This document shows, in pieces, positions 40,179-49,464 of a stretch of 64,000 nucleotides of DNA (the stretch's first letter is position 1; each line of letters opens with the position of its first letter). Below the pieces are notes generated by a model. That model was not told the origin of the DNA. It did no database searches and worked only from the letters and a program-made list of their open reading frames with translations. The stretch is from the NCBI RefSeq assembly GCF_002135295.1, contig NZ_NEGG01000008.1, positions 1 to 64,000 of the forward strand, read 5' to 3'. A program made the position numbers and the translations under genes. Source of the DNA: Acinetobacter sp. ANC 5054 (lineage in GTDB: Bacteria > Pseudomonadota > Gammaproteobacteria > Pseudomonadales > Moraxellaceae).

Positions 40179-41540
40179 ATGGCCAAGCGACAAATTAAAC
40201 TCGGTGCTTTTATTCCCACAACGTCTCAACATGTGGCTGGTTGGCGCCATCCTGAATCACGCCCACAAGATCATCTCAATATTGACTACGCCATTGAATT
40301 AGTGCAAACCGCAGAACGTGGCTTGTTTGATGCTTACTTTTTAGCAGATGGTTTATCAGTCCGTTGGAGTTCAGCTATCGAGGGTGAAAAAGGTCTGGGC
40401 GATAAAGGCGTTGGCTTCGAACCTGTCACGCTATTTGCTGCACTCTCCACCATGACCAAGCATATTGGCTTCATTGCCACGGCATCCACGACCTACGAAG
40501 ATCCGTATATTTTGGCTCGAAAATTTGCCTCTCTCGATCATATTTCTAAAGGTCGTGCTGCTTGGAATGTGGTTACCACAGCCTCTGCAGATACAGCAAA
40601 AAATTTTAATCTACAGCAACACCCTGAACCCAAAGAACGATATGAACGTGCCGATGAATTTATTGAGCTGAGTCATAAACTTTGGGACTCATGGGAGGAC
40701 GACACCTTCCACTACAATAAAGAAACGGGACAATTTTTTGATGCACGTAAACAACATCAACCTGAACATCATGGCAAGTATTATCATGTTGAAGGCGCGT
40801 TAAATGTCTCTCGTCCACCGCAGGGCTATCCAGTGATTGTGCAAGCAGGTCAGTCAGAAGATGGCCGTGAACTTGCCGGCAAATATGCAGAAGTTATTTT
40901 TACTGCACAGCAAAATTTGGCCGATGCCCAAGCCTTTTACCGTGACGTAAAAAACCGTGTCCTAAAATATGGTCGTCATGCAGACGATCTAAAAATCATG
41001 CCGGGTGTGTCTATTTTTGTGGCTAAAACGGAGCAAGAAGCACAAGAAAAATATGACTTTTTAAATAGCTTAATTCATCCTGAAGTCGGTCTCAGCTTAT
41101 TGTCTGCCTTAGCAGGTGGAATTAACTTATCCAAGTTTGATTTAGATGCACCCTTCCCTAAAATTGAAGATACCGACATTAATTTTTCTAGTCGTCAGCA
41201 AATGATGATTGATATTGCGCGTAAGCATAACTTTAGTATTCGCCAGTTGTATCAATATATCGCTTCAGCACGTGGGCATTGGACTTTAATTGGTACACCT
41301 GAACAAGTGGTGGATCAATTACAAGAGTGGTTTGAAAATGAAGCTGCTGATGGCTTTAATGTTTTACCACCAACCACACCGGCTGGATTAAACGATTTCG
41401 TTGATCTGATTGTGCCGGAATTACAACGTCGCGGTTTATTCCGTACCGCATATGAAGGCTCAACTTTACGTGAAAATCTAGGCTTAAAACGACCTGAAAA
41501 TCAGTATGTGTTGAAAAATCAACAATCTCAAGCCTCGTAA
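40179..41540 (+). CDS. NtaA/DmoA family FMN-dependent monooxygenase
   Basis: A 453-residue luciferase-like (TIM-barrel) monooxygenase of the NtaA/SnaA/DmoA group, which uses reduced FMN from a partner reductase to oxidise organosulfur or amino-acid-like substrates. Typical segments: HVAGWRHPESRPQDH, GFIATASTTYEDPYILARKFASLDH, GRAAWNVVT and PVIVQAGQSEDGRELAGKYAE. It is a close paralogue of the next gene. Setting among sulfonate-type ABC genes and a sigma-54 activator suggests sulfur scavenging. The exact substrate is not evident. Confidence 0.9.
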   Translation: MAKRQIKLGAFIPTTSQHVAGWRHPESRPQDHLNIDYAIELVQTAERGLFDAYFLADGLSVRWSSAIEGEKGLGDKGVGFEPVTLFAALSTMTKHIGFIATASTTYEDPYILARKFASLDHISKGRAAWNVVTTASADTAKNFNLQQHPEPKERYERADEFIELSHKLWDSWEDDTFHYNKETGQFFDARKQHQPEHHGKYYHVEGALNVSRPPQGYPVIVQAGQSEDGRELAGKYAEVIFTAQQNLADAQAFYRDVKNRVLKYGRHADDLKIMPGVSIFVAKTEQEAQEKYDFLNSLIHPEVGLSLLSALAGGINLSKFDLDAPFPKIEDTDINFSSRQQMMIDIARKHNFSIRQLYQYIASARGHWTLIGTPEQVVDQLQEWFENEAADGFNVLPPTTPAGLNDFVDLIVPELQRRGLFRTAYEGSTLRENLGLKRPENQYVLKNQQSQAS

Positions 41541-41577
41541 TTCACGCGAGCTGATTTCAGTTCAGCTTATATTTGCT

Positions 41578-41602
41578 AAATGCCTCATTTGAGGCATTTT
41601 TT
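41578..41602 (+). terminator. Intrinsic terminator after the first monooxygenase gene
   Basis: AAATGCCTC, loop ATTT region, GAGGCATTT, then further Ts. A perfect stem between the two paralogues, so each is transcribed separately. Confidence 0.9.
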
Positions 41603-41647
41603 ATAATTAATCTTTAATCATGCCCACAATCCCATATATTTTTTACG

Positions 41648-41663
41648 TGTTTAAATATAAACA
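41648..41663 (+). promoter_or_regulatory. Candidate activator site 1 (TGTT-N8-AACA)
   Basis: TGTTTAAATATAAACA, about 120-136 bases upstream of the sigma-54 promoter at 41784. It matches the second site at 41718 in 15 of 16 positions. Position fits an upstream activating sequence for the nearby sigma-54 activator. Confidence 0.5.
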
Positions 41664-41717
41664 GATAAGTACTGCAATATTTTTGATGAACTCTCTGCAA
41701 CACTCAAAATTATCTAT

Positions 41718-41733
41718 TGTTTAAATATCAACA
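41718..41733 (+). promoter_or_regulatory. Candidate activator site 2 (TGTT-N8-AACA)
   Basis: TGTTTAAATATCAACA, 70 bases downstream of site 1 (about seven helical turns, so on the same DNA face) and 50-65 bases upstream of the promoter at 41784. Confidence 0.5.
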
Positions 41734-41783
41734 CTTTAATTTCAATAAAATTATAAGCAACTGTTTTTGTTATATTATTTAAT

Positions 41784-41799
41784 TGGCACGACATTTGTA
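41784..41799 (+). promoter_or_regulatory. Sigma-54 type promoter of the second monooxygenase gene
   Basis: TGGCAC, five bases (GACAT), TTGTA: perfect -24 element, -12 element with GT for GC. It ends 38 bases before the start codon. Confidence 0.7.
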
Positions 41800-41837
41800 A
41801 TAACTCTATGGATTAAAACATATACTCAGGTTAATTC

Positions 41838-43205
41838 ATGTCAAAACGTCAAATTCGCTTAGGGGCTTTCGTACCAGGAACTTCACAACATGTTGCCGGA
41901 TGGCGCCATCCAGCAGCACGTCCACAAGACAGTCATAATTTAAAATACTTTACCGAGTTGGCTAAAACTGCTGAACGCGGCTTATTTGATGCCTATTTTC
42001 TTGCTGATGTTCCGGTCACCGTTGACCCAGACACCACGCCGGATTTAGGACTCAATGGTACTTTTTCAGCAGGATTGGAACCCGTATCCTTATTTTCAGC
42101 ACTTGCCGCAGTAACTGAGCATATTGGCTTTATTGCAACCGCTTCGACCACCTATGAAGCACCGTATAACCTTGCGCGTAAATTTGCTTCTTTAGACCAT
42201 TTATCTGAGGGTCGCGCTGCATGGAATGTGGTCACGACTTCAGGCAGCGTAGTCGCGAAAAACTACGGCATCAATGATGCATTACTTCCTAAAGAGCGCT
42301 ATGAACGTGCAGATGAATTTATTGAAGTGACTCAAAAGCTTTGGGATTCATGGGAGGATGATGCCTTTGAATACAACAAGCAGACTGGACAATTCTTCAC
42401 TGGCGAAAAATTGCATCCACCACGTTTTAAAGGTAAGCATATTTCTGTACATGGCGCTTTAAATATTGCTCGTCCTCCACAAGGCTATCCTGTCATTGTA
42501 CAAGCAGGTCAATCACATGACGGTCGTGAGTTGGCTGCAAAATATGCCGAAGTCATCTTCACCGCACAACAAAAAATTGAAGATGCACAAGACTTTTACC
42601 GTGATGTGAAATCACGTTTAGCTAAATTTGGCCGCCATCCAGATGATTTAAAAATTATGCCTGGTGTTTCGGTTTTTGTGGGCAAAACCGAAGCTGAAGC
42701 GCGCGCAAAGTATGACGAGCTAAACAGTTATATCCATCCAACCTTGGGACTTACCCTGTTAAAACAACTGGGCGGATTTACCGAAGATTTATCCCAATTT
42801 GATTTAGACCAACCCCTACCGGAACATATTGGTCAAATGGAAAACGGCGCCAGTCGCCAGCAACTCATCTTAGAGATTGCGCGTGAAAACAATTTTAGTA
42901 TTCGTCAGCTCTATCAATGGGTTGCAAGTGCTCGTGGTCATTGGACGCTCATTGGTACACCTGAACAAATTGTCGATCAACTACAAGCTTGGTTTGAAAA
43001 TGAGGCGGCGGATGGCTTTAATATCCTACCGCCAACTACACCTGCAAGCTTAGATGACTTTGTCGATTTAGTGGTGCCAGAACTACAACGTCGTGGTCTG
43101 TTCCGTACCACATACGAAGGTAAAACTTTACGTGAAAATCTCGGATTAAAACGCCCTGAAAACCAATATCTCTTAGAAAAACGTCATACCTCGCAAGCAT
43201 CCTAA
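41838..43205 (+). CDS. NtaA/DmoA family FMN-dependent monooxygenase (paralogue)
   Basis: A 455-residue paralogue of the preceding gene, colinear over its full length with differences mainly near residues 55-75 and 280-300. It has HVAGWRHPAARPQDSH, GRAAWNVVTTSGS and PVIVQAGQSHDGRELAAKYAE. It probably oxidises a related organosulfur compound. It has its own sigma-54 promoter and two candidate activator sites, and ends in its own terminator. The reductase partner is not in the window. Confidence 0.9.
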   Translation: MSKRQIRLGAFVPGTSQHVAGWRHPAARPQDSHNLKYFTELAKTAERGLFDAYFLADVPVTVDPDTTPDLGLNGTFSAGLEPVSLFSALAAVTEHIGFIATASTTYEAPYNLARKFASLDHLSEGRAAWNVVTTSGSVVAKNYGINDALLPKERYERADEFIEVTQKLWDSWEDDAFEYNKQTGQFFTGEKLHPPRFKGKHISVHGALNIARPPQGYPVIVQAGQSHDGRELAAKYAEVIFTAQQKIEDAQDFYRDVKSRLAKFGRHPDDLKIMPGVSVFVGKTEAEARAKYDELNSYIHPTLGLTLLKQLGGFTEDLSQFDLDQPLPEHIGQMENGASRQQLILEIARENNFSIRQLYQWVASARGHWTLIGTPEQIVDQLQAWFENEAADGFNILPPTTPASLDDFVDLVVPELQRRGLFRTTYEGKTLRENLGLKRPENQYLLEKRHTSQAS

Positions 43206-43228
43206 GTACCTGCAATGACGACACAAGG

Positions 43229-43250
43229 TGCCCCAAATGGGGCATTTTTT
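43229..43250 (+). terminator. Intrinsic terminator after the second monooxygenase gene
   Basis: TGCCCC (43229-43234), loop AAAT, GGGGCA (43239-43244), then six Ts. Confidence 0.92.
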
Positions 43251-43309
43251 ATGATGAATGATTTGGAATACGTATCACGGATTAATCTGAAAAGGCATTT
43301 ACCAGCTAC

Positions 43310-43332
43310 AAAAAAGCCCTGTAATCAGGGCT
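43310..43332 (-). terminator. Intrinsic terminator after the ABC ATPase gene
   Basis: Minus strand AGCCCTG-ATTA-CAGGGCT (43315-43332) followed by six Ts. Confidence 0.92.
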
Positions 43333-43350
43333 ATATATATGTGTTTTAAG

Positions 43351-44175
43351 TTACCAAGCAAATTTATAATCTGCGAAACTCGCAGATAAGGGCTGAATTA
43401 ATTGGTCTTTAACTGGATCACTAAAATCGGTCAAAATGTCATTTTTAATGTTGGTTAAGCGAATATCTTCACGTTTACGCGGATGCGGTAACTGGATATC
43501 GACGATCCGCTTAATCCGCCCTGGATGCGGCTGCATCACCACCACGCGATCACCTAAAAATACCGCCTCTTCCACATCATGGGTGACGATAATCATGGTG
43601 ATTTTTTCACTTTGCCAAATCCGCTGTAACTCATCTTGCAAATTTTGACGTGTCAATGCATCAAGGGCACCGAAAGGTTCGTCTAGTAATAAAATCTGTG
43701 GTCGATTCACCAAACTGCGGGCAATCGCAACCCGCTGATTCATCCCGCCTGACAGCTGCGAGGGATAAGCATCTTTAAACTTGGTGAGTTTTACAAGTTC
43801 TAGATGTTCATCAATTAATTGATCTTCTTCCGCACGACTAAACTGGCTTTTGTGCAGCGCAATCCGTACATTTTCACGCACTGTTAACCAAGGAAACAGT
43901 CGATGGTCTTGAAACACAATACCACGTTCGAGACTGGTTCCCTGAATCGCTTCACCATCAACTAAAATTTGGCCCTGAAACTGACGCTCCAAACCCACCA
44001 ATAAACGCAATAATGTTGATTTACCACAGCCACTGCTGCCCACAATACTAATAAATTCACCCGGCTTAATCTCTAGATTAATATCTTCAAGTACCGTCAA
44101 ATCTTCATTCTTTTGTGTGGGATAATGTTTACTCAGCTGCTGAATAGAAACCGAACCGGTTTGTTCTACGCTCAT
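43351..44175 (-). CDS. Sulfonate/nitrate-type ABC transporter ATP-binding protein
   Basis: A 274-residue ABC ATPase of the SsuB/TauB/NrtD group: Walker A GSSGCGKS (about 46-53), signature LSGGMNQRVAIARS, Walker B ILLLDEPFGALD, switch His in IIVTHDVEEAVFLGD. It is 43 bases after a small TOBE protein gene on the same strand. No permease is adjacent, so it may serve the permeases of the large operon at 45933-54131. Confidence 0.88.
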   Translation of the reverse strand: MSVEQTGSVSIQQLSKHYPTQKNEDLTVLEDINLEIKPGEFISIVGSSGCGKSTLLRLLVGLERQFQGQILVDGEAIQGTSLERGIVFQDHRLFPWLTVRENVRIALHKSQFSRAEEDQLIDEHLELVKLTKFKDAYPSQLSGGMNQRVAIARSLVNRPQILLLDEPFGALDALTRQNLQDELQRIWQSEKITMIIVTHDVEEAVFLGDRVVVMQPHPGRIKRIVDIQLPHPRKREDIRLTNIKNDILTDFSDPVKDQLIQPLSASFADYKFAW

Positions 44176-44218
44176 ATCATTATTCTCAATTCATTTTTGA
44201 ATAGACTACTGACTCAGC

Positions 44219-44434
44219 TTAAAGTTTAGCCAACGACACTTCCGTAGATTTAATTAACACCACCACTTCTGAACCCACTTTTAAATCCAGATCTTTGACT
44301 GATCGTGTGGTAATCACGGATGTAAAAAAACCTGCCTTGGTTTCTACATCAATTTCAGAAACCACTGGTCCTTCTACGATTTCATTAATCACGCCTTTAA
44401 ATTGGTTACGCACATTTACTGAAGTAATCGCCAT
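44219..44434 (-). CDS. TOBE (Mop-like) domain protein
   Basis: A 71-residue protein covering one TOBE/Mop domain: SVNVRNQFKGVINEIVEGPVVSEIDVETK, then SVITTRSVKDLDLKVGSEVVVLIKSTEV. Such free-standing proteins bind molybdate, tungstate or related oxyanions, and some sit in sulfur-scavenging clusters. It is co-transcribed with the ABC ATPase. Confidence 0.82.
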   Translation of the reverse strand: MAITSVNVRNQFKGVINEIVEGPVVSEIDVETKAGFFTSVITTRSVKDLDLKVGSEVVVLIKSTEVSLAKL

Positions 44435-44664
44435 TTTAATTATGCCTTTTGTTATTTAGAGATCTTTAATATAGAACACTTCAATCACTTACTATATCTC
44501 GATTTATCCTTTAGTTATCCCGATTTTATTTATCTCAAAAACAGATAAATAATCCCAAGTAGAATTTATGCTTGAAACTGATATTTAAATATCGATTTAT
44601 TATTTATCTTTTATTTTTAAATCTTTCATCATGATCAACATTTTCAACAACTATAAGAATCTAC
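44435..44664. promoter_or_regulatory. Shared upstream region of TOBE and sigma-54 activator genes
   Basis: Highly A+T-rich, with a perfect palindrome GATATTTAAATATC at 44580-44593 whose core (TTTAAATAT) resembles the candidate activator sites at 41648 and 41718. No sigma-54 element was seen here. Autoregulation is possible. Confidence 0.35.
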
Positions 44665-45768
44665 ATGTCTATTCTGACCCACCCTTCAGTGCCGTCTGCA
44701 CTCAAGCATAAACGGGCGACAGCAACAGTTTTTGCAGATCCTTTATCGCAAGCGTTGTTATCGCGAATTGAACAAATTGCACCAAGCGATGCCAATGCAT
44801 TAATCATTGGTGATACAGGTACGGGAAAAGAATTGGTCGCACGGCAAATCCATCAATTGAGCCATCGCGCCAAAGGGCCTTTCATTGCCGTAAACTGTGG
44901 TGCCTTTACCGAATCTCTAGTTGAAAGTGAATTATTCGGTCATGAAAAAGGGGCTTTTACCGGTGCCATTAATAGTCGTGTCGGATGGTTTGAAGCAGCA
45001 CACAATGGCACACTGTTTTTAGATGAAATTGGTGATTTATCTTTGTCTATGCAGGTTAAATTGCTGCGCGTTTTACAAGAACGTGAGATCGTGCGTGTCG
45101 GTTCACTCAAACCCATTCCGATCAATGTCCGAATTATCGCAGCGACCAATGTAGATTTAGAGCATGCCGTACAGGACGGACGTTTCAGGGAAGATTTATT
45201 CTATCGTTTGCATGTCGCATTACTCCGTATACCACGTTTAGCAGAACGGCGTGCTGACATTCTGCCCTTAGTCAAACACTTCATACAAGTCTATCAAACC
45301 AATCCCCATGAGACGCCTTTGCGCTTGAGTCAATTGGCACTCAAAAAGCTCAGCTTACATAGCTGGCCGGGTAATATTCGTGAGTTGGAAAATACGATTC
45401 AGCATGCGATTTTAGTCAGTCAAAATGGTGTGATTGAACCTGAAGATATTAGCTTTTCCAGTATCCAAACTGCGTCATATGCTTCTCGAATAGAACCGTT
45501 TAATATACATAAGGCCACTTCAGCACTGAGCAATATTCAAAATATTCAAAATATTCAGGATGCGGGACAGCTTTTAGAACAGACTTTTTTACAGATTTTC
45601 CAAGCTGCCGATCAGCTCAAGCAAGACAATATTAATGAACTGATTGAGGAGAAATTTATCCGCAGTGCTTATCAACACTGCCAATACAATCAAGTGCATA
45701 CTGCTCGTTTGCTCGGTGTGACCCGTAATGTGATACGCACACGTTTAATTAAATATGGTTTGTTATAA
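44665..45768 (+). CDS. Sigma-54-dependent activator lacking a receiver domain (SfnR-like)
   Basis: A 367-residue enhancer-binding protein. The AAA+ domain (about residues 18-250) has Walker A GDTGTGKE, the sigma-54 contact motif GAFTGA in [10 protein letters not shown], Walker [10 protein letters not shown] and an arginine-finger region. A Fis-type helix-turn-helix closes the protein ([20 protein letters not shown]). There is no N-terminal sensor domain, so activity is probably set by expression level, as known for SfnR, the regulator of dimethyl-sulfone use in Pseudomonas. Setting beside sulfur monooxygenases with sigma-54 promoters fits that role. Confidence 0.88.
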   Translation: MSILTHPSVPSALKHKRATATVFADPLSQALLSRIEQIAPSDANALIIGDTGTGKELVARQIHQLSHRAKGPFIAVNCGAFTESLVESELFGHEKGAFTGAINSRVGWFEAAHNGTLFLDEIGDLSLSMQVKLLRVLQEREIVRVGSLKPIPINVRIIAATNVDLEHAVQDGRFREDLFYRLHVALLRIPRLAERRADILPLVKHFIQVYQTNPHETPLRLSQLALKKLSLHSWPGNIRELENTIQHAILVSQNGVIEPEDISFSSIQTASYASRIEPFNIHKATSALSNIQNIQNIQDAGQLLEQTFLQIFQAADQLKQDNINELIEEKFIRSAYQHCQYNQVHTARLLGVTRNVIRTRLIKYGLL

Positions 45769-45877
45769 ATAGGCCCTATTTAATTCAAAGATAATAATCG
45801 TTCAGACAACCATTATTAATAATCAAAAATAATTATTAAATAACAGTCTTGTTATTCAGAATAAATATTTAACATAT

Positions 45878-45907
45878 AAAAAACCTCGATAAATATCGAG
45901 GTTTTTT
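45878..45907. terminator. Bidirectional terminator between activator and ABC operon
   Basis: CCTCGATA (45884-45891), two bases, TATCGAGG (45894-45901), with As before and Ts after, so it works on both strands for the convergent genes. Confidence 0.9.
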
Positions 45908-45932
45908 ATTTAAATAATTATTTTTATTTGAT

Positions 45933-46763
45933 TTATTCCACCGGATTACGCTTCCATGCCGTAAAATATTTTTCCAGGCCAATAAGCAAATAGTTAAAGG
46001 CTAAACCCACTAAAGTAATGACCAAAATACCCACGAACATCTGTGGTATTTCAAAGCTAAATTGCGAGTAAATAATCAAATAGCCCAAACCGGCTTTGGC
46101 ACCAAACATTTCAACCGCCACCAATGCCAAAATAGAGATCGCCCCGGCCAAACGGATACCGACAAAAATCGTGGGTACAGATGCCGGTAAAATGACTTTT
46201 CGGAACAACTGATAAGGTTTCAACCCCATGGTACGTGCAGATTTAATCAATAAAGGATCAACGGTTTGTACGCCAGTAATGGTGTTCAATAAAATGGGCC
46301 ACGTGCAAGCATAGACCAACAGGCTAATTTTAGAAGTTTCACCAATGCCAAGAAATAAAATAAACAAAGGCATTAATGCCAAAGCCGTGGTATTTCGGAA
46401 CAGTTCTAACAAAGGGTTTAGGGTTTCTGCAACCAATTTATACCAACCAATTACTAGCCCCAATGGAATAGCAATGGCTAAGGCCAACAAAAAGCCAATA
46501 ATCGAACGCTGAATACTGGCAAAGAAATGTATACCCAATTGACCGCTTTGATAAAGCTGCCAAGTGGTTTCAAGAACGACAGACAAAGGCGGTAAAAAGG
46601 CTGGGTTAACAATTCCGCTACGTGGCAAAACCTCCCAAAGCAGAAAAAATACCACAATGGCAATTGTGCGCTTAAACACAGTATTGAGCCAAGTAAATTG
46701 GAATCGCGGTTTTATAGGACTATAACTTTGCGAATAACTGATCGCTTGTTTTGTTGATGACAT
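45933..46763 (-). CDS. ABC transporter permease (sulfonate/nitrate type)
   Basis: A 276-residue BPD_transp_1 family permease with six helices and an EAA-like loop (KSARTMGLKPYQLFRKVILPASVPTIFVGIR). Last gene of the eight-gene operon, 20 bases after the ATPase gene. It probably pairs with that ATPase and the upstream lipoprotein-type binding protein. Confidence 0.88.
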   Translation of the reverse strand: MSSTKQAISYSQSYSPIKPRFQFTWLNTVFKRTIAIVVFFLLWEVLPRSGIVNPAFLPPLSVVLETTWQLYQSGQLGIHFFASIQRSIIGFLLALAIAIPLGLVIGWYKLVAETLNPLLELFRNTTALALMPLFILFLGIGETSKISLLVYACTWPILLNTITGVQTVDPLLIKSARTMGLKPYQLFRKVILPASVPTIFVGIRLAGAISILALVAVEMFGAKAGLGYLIIYSQFSFEIPQMFVGILVITLVGLAFNYLLIGLEKYFTAWKRNPVE

Positions 46764-46783
46764 GAGTGAATCCTCTGAATATT

Positions 46784-47617
46784 TTAGTTATGGGCAAGCT
46801 GTTTATCTTTTTCGAGCGCTTGCGCTTTGATGACTTCTTCACTGAGCAATGACCAAATTTTGTGGCGGATTCTGCCGTATTCAGGCAGTGAACGTACATC
46901 TTCACTTGCACTACGTAAGCTTTGTGGGATTTCAATCACTTCTTTAATCCGACCCGGCCTTGAGGTCATAATCGCCACACGCTGACTCAGATAAATCGCT
47001 TCATCAATACTGTGGGTAATAAAGACAATGGTCTTTTTCGAGCTTTTCCAAATATTGATCAGTTCACCTTGTAAGGTTTCACGGGTCTGTGCATCTAACG
47101 CAGCAAAAGGCTCATCCATCAATAAAATTTCCGGTTCATAGGCCAAACTGCGGGCAATCGCAACACGCTGTTTCATCCCTCCCGAAAGTTCATTGGGATA
47201 ATGCTTTTCAAAGCCGCTCAAACCAACTAATTTGAGATAATACTCGGCCTTTTCACGGCGCTCTTTTTTAGCCACGCCTTTGGCTTCTAAACCAAATTCA
47301 ATATTTTCTAATGCGTTCAACCACGGATAGAGTGCATATTGTTGAAACACAATGCCACGGTCTAAACCGGGCTGAGTGATTTGCTTACCACTGAGTAAAA
47401 TTTGCCCAGATGATGGCTTAGTCAAGCCTGCAATCAAGTCCAGTAGCGTCGATTTACCACAGCCACTTGGCCCGACTATAGACACAAATTCACCTTGGCG
47501 AATATCTAAGGTGACATTTTCCACGGCGATAAATTCAGGTTTATAGTTTTTACTGCTGCTATGGTTTTGTGCAGGAAATACCTTACGCACATGATCTAAA
47601 TGTAATGCACTGCTCAT
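46784..47617 (-). CDS. ABC transporter ATP-binding protein (SsuB/TauB type)
   Basis: A 277-residue ABC ATPase: Walker A GPSGCGKS, signature LSGGMKQRVAIARS, Walker B ILLMDEPFAALD, switch His in VFITHSIDEAIYLS. It begins two bases after the stop of the binding-protein gene, implying coupled translation. Confidence 0.9.
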   Translation of the reverse strand: MSSALHLDHVRKVFPAQNHSSSKNYKPEFIAVENVTLDIRQGEFVSIVGPSGCGKSTLLDLIAGLTKPSSGQILLSGKQITQPGLDRGIVFQQYALYPWLNALENIEFGLEAKGVAKKERREKAEYYLKLVGLSGFEKHYPNELSGGMKQRVAIARSLAYEPEILLMDEPFAALDAQTRETLQGELINIWKSSKKTIVFITHSIDEAIYLSQRVAIMTSRPGRIKEVIEIPQSLRSASEDVRSLPEYGRIRHKIWSLLSEEVIKAQALEKDKQLAHN

Positions 47618-47619
47618 GC

Positions 47620-48654
47620 TTATATTCCTTTTAATTGCTGTGTGGTCGCATAGGGATTAAATTCATTGCTATAGATGCGACTCACATCAATTTGATTTGG
47701 TTTTAATTTATGTTCTTGTTCTAAGGCTTTGACCCAGGGTGCGAAGTCCTGATCTTTTTGCACCCCCCCGATTTCATGCACCCCAGTTCCAGTGTAATAA
47801 GGGACCAATACGGTATTTTCATTGCGTTGGCGCTTTTCAATAATGTTTTCCATACGAGCAATGATTTGTTGCTTCGGCGTACGATGCAGCCATTCTTGGG
47901 CTTGAGCAACACCACTCACAAACGTTCGTGCGACTTCAGGGTTTTGCTGAATAAAGTCGCCACGCATTGAATAACTGCCTGCGGTAAATGGCCCATACAG
48001 ATCAATGTCTTTAAAAATACTGCGGACCCCACCTGTCTTTAAAGCACGTTTTTCTAAGATGCCGGAGAATACGGCAATATCAATTTGCCCGTTACGCAGC
48101 GCTTGTTCAGAGCTCACAGGCGGTAACATAATCAGTTCGACTTGACGAATTTCTTGTTCAGTTAGCCCATGTCGTGCCAAATAGTCTTTCACTACAAAGT
48201 CGTAATGCGCACCATAGGCATTTACCGCAACTTTTTTACCGATAAAATCACGAGCACTACGAATCGGACTATTTTCCAATACATAAAATCCGACATTTTG
48301 CTCGGCATCGCTGCCGTAGGATGCCACGACCGGTACAACATCCAGACCTGCAGCAATCACTTTCACCACAGCACCATTAAACGCTCCGGCAAAATCCACA
48401 TCCCCTGCAACCAAGGTCAATAAATCTTGCGGACCACCTTGAACTGAACCGACGTAACTTAATTTAATATCGCCGAGATACCCTAAATCTTGTGCCAATT
48501 CAGGTAAGGATACGAGGCCTGGATAGCTTTGATAACGTAATTCATGCACTGCTGCATACTGTTCAACATGTGGGCTGCTACAACCCACCATGACAGTGCT
48601 ACCGATTAATGTGCCAAGTAAAAGATTGCGCCATAATTTTGGAAATTTATTCAT
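47620..48654 (-). CDS. ABC transporter substrate-binding lipoprotein
   Basis: A 344-residue binding protein with a lipoprotein signal (lipobox MVGC, Cys near 25) and a SsuA/NrtT-type two-lobed fold: RYQSYPGLVSLPELA, VAGDVDFAGAFNGAVVKVIAAG, GKKVAVNAYGAHYDFVVKDYL. The ligand is probably an aliphatic sulfonate or related sulfur compound. This is inferred from context. Confidence 0.85.
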   Translation of the reverse strand: MNKFPKLWRNLLLGTLIGSTVMVGCSSPHVEQYAAVHELRYQSYPGLVSLPELAQDLGYLGDIKLSYVGSVQGGPQDLLTLVAGDVDFAGAFNGAVVKVIAAGLDVVPVVASYGSDAEQNVGFYVLENSPIRSARDFIGKKVAVNAYGAHYDFVVKDYLARHGLTEQEIRQVELIMLPPVSSEQALRNGQIDIAVFSGILEKRALKTGGVRSIFKDIDLYGPFTAGSYSMRGDFIQQNPEVARTFVSGVAQAQEWLHRTPKQQIIARMENIIEKRQRNENTVLVPYYTGTGVHEIGGVQKDQDFAPWVKALEQEHKLKPNQIDVSRIYSNEFNPYATTQQLKGI

Positions 48655-48666
48655 TTTTATGTACTC

Positions 48667-49464
48667 CTATCTCGCCTGCTGCCACGCCAAAACTTTGCGT
48701 TCGATCCATGTCAGAATGCTGTTTAACAACACGCCCACCGCACCAATCAACAACATGCCAAAAATAATCAGTTCAACATCAAATGCCTGTCGCCCCTGAA
48801 TCACGATGTTGCCCAACCCATTGCCATAATTTGCCAGTAAAAATTCAGAGCCAATGGTGGCAAGCCAAGCGAAAATCAGCCCAAGTTGTAGGCCAACAAA
48901 TATCTGTGCCGATGCACCGGGTAAAATCAACTTACGGAACGCGAACAGTCGAGGAAATTGATAGACTGCGGCAACTTCGCGATATTTATGTGAAATGCTG
49001 CTAACGCCCTCGAAGGTATGTAGTGCTACTGGATAAAACACAGATAAAGTAATAAAAAGAATTTTTGCGCCGTGACCTTGCCCTAAAAAGGTCGAAATCA
49101 ATGGCAGCCATGCAAATAATGAAATTTGACGTAGTACATGAAAACTCGGTGCCATTAACCAATTCGATAGACGTGAGCTGGCAATTAAAATACCGAATAA
49201 CACGCCTGCCACTGCCCCTATGCCATAGCCGATAAAGTTACGGGCTAAACTTTCAGTTAAGCCATCAATAAAGCTCGGCTGTTGTAACACCGCAACGGCT
49301 TTTTGCAGCACCAATAAGGGAGATGGAATCAATTTGGCATCAATCCAGTTTTGCTGTGAAGCCACCGCCCAAAGCGCAATAAAAACCACTGGTAAAAGCA
49401 CTGCTTTGAGCGTTTTTTGCAGGATTCGCACTGCATTTCGATTGAAAGAAACAGTATGACTCAT
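48667..49464 (-). CDS. ABC transporter permease (sulfonate/nitrate type)
   Basis: A 265-residue permease with six helices and an EAA-type loop (EVAAVYQFPRLFAFRKLILPGASAQIFVG). The ATG at 49462-49464 overlaps the stop of the upstream permease gene as ATGA. A frame extension to 49605 lies wholly inside that gene and is rejected. Confidence 0.87.
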   Translation of the reverse strand: MSHTVSFNRNAVRILQKTLKAVLLPVVFIALWAVASQQNWIDAKLIPSPLLVLQKAVAVLQQPSFIDGLTESLARNFIGYGIGAVAGVLFGILIASSRLSNWLMAPSFHVLRQISLFAWLPLISTFLGQGHGAKILFITLSVFYPVALHTFEGVSSISHKYREVAAVYQFPRLFAFRKLILPGASAQIFVGLQLGLIFAWLATIGSEFLLANYGNGLGNIVIQGRQAFDVELIIFGMLLIGAVGVLLNSILTWIERKVLAWQQAR

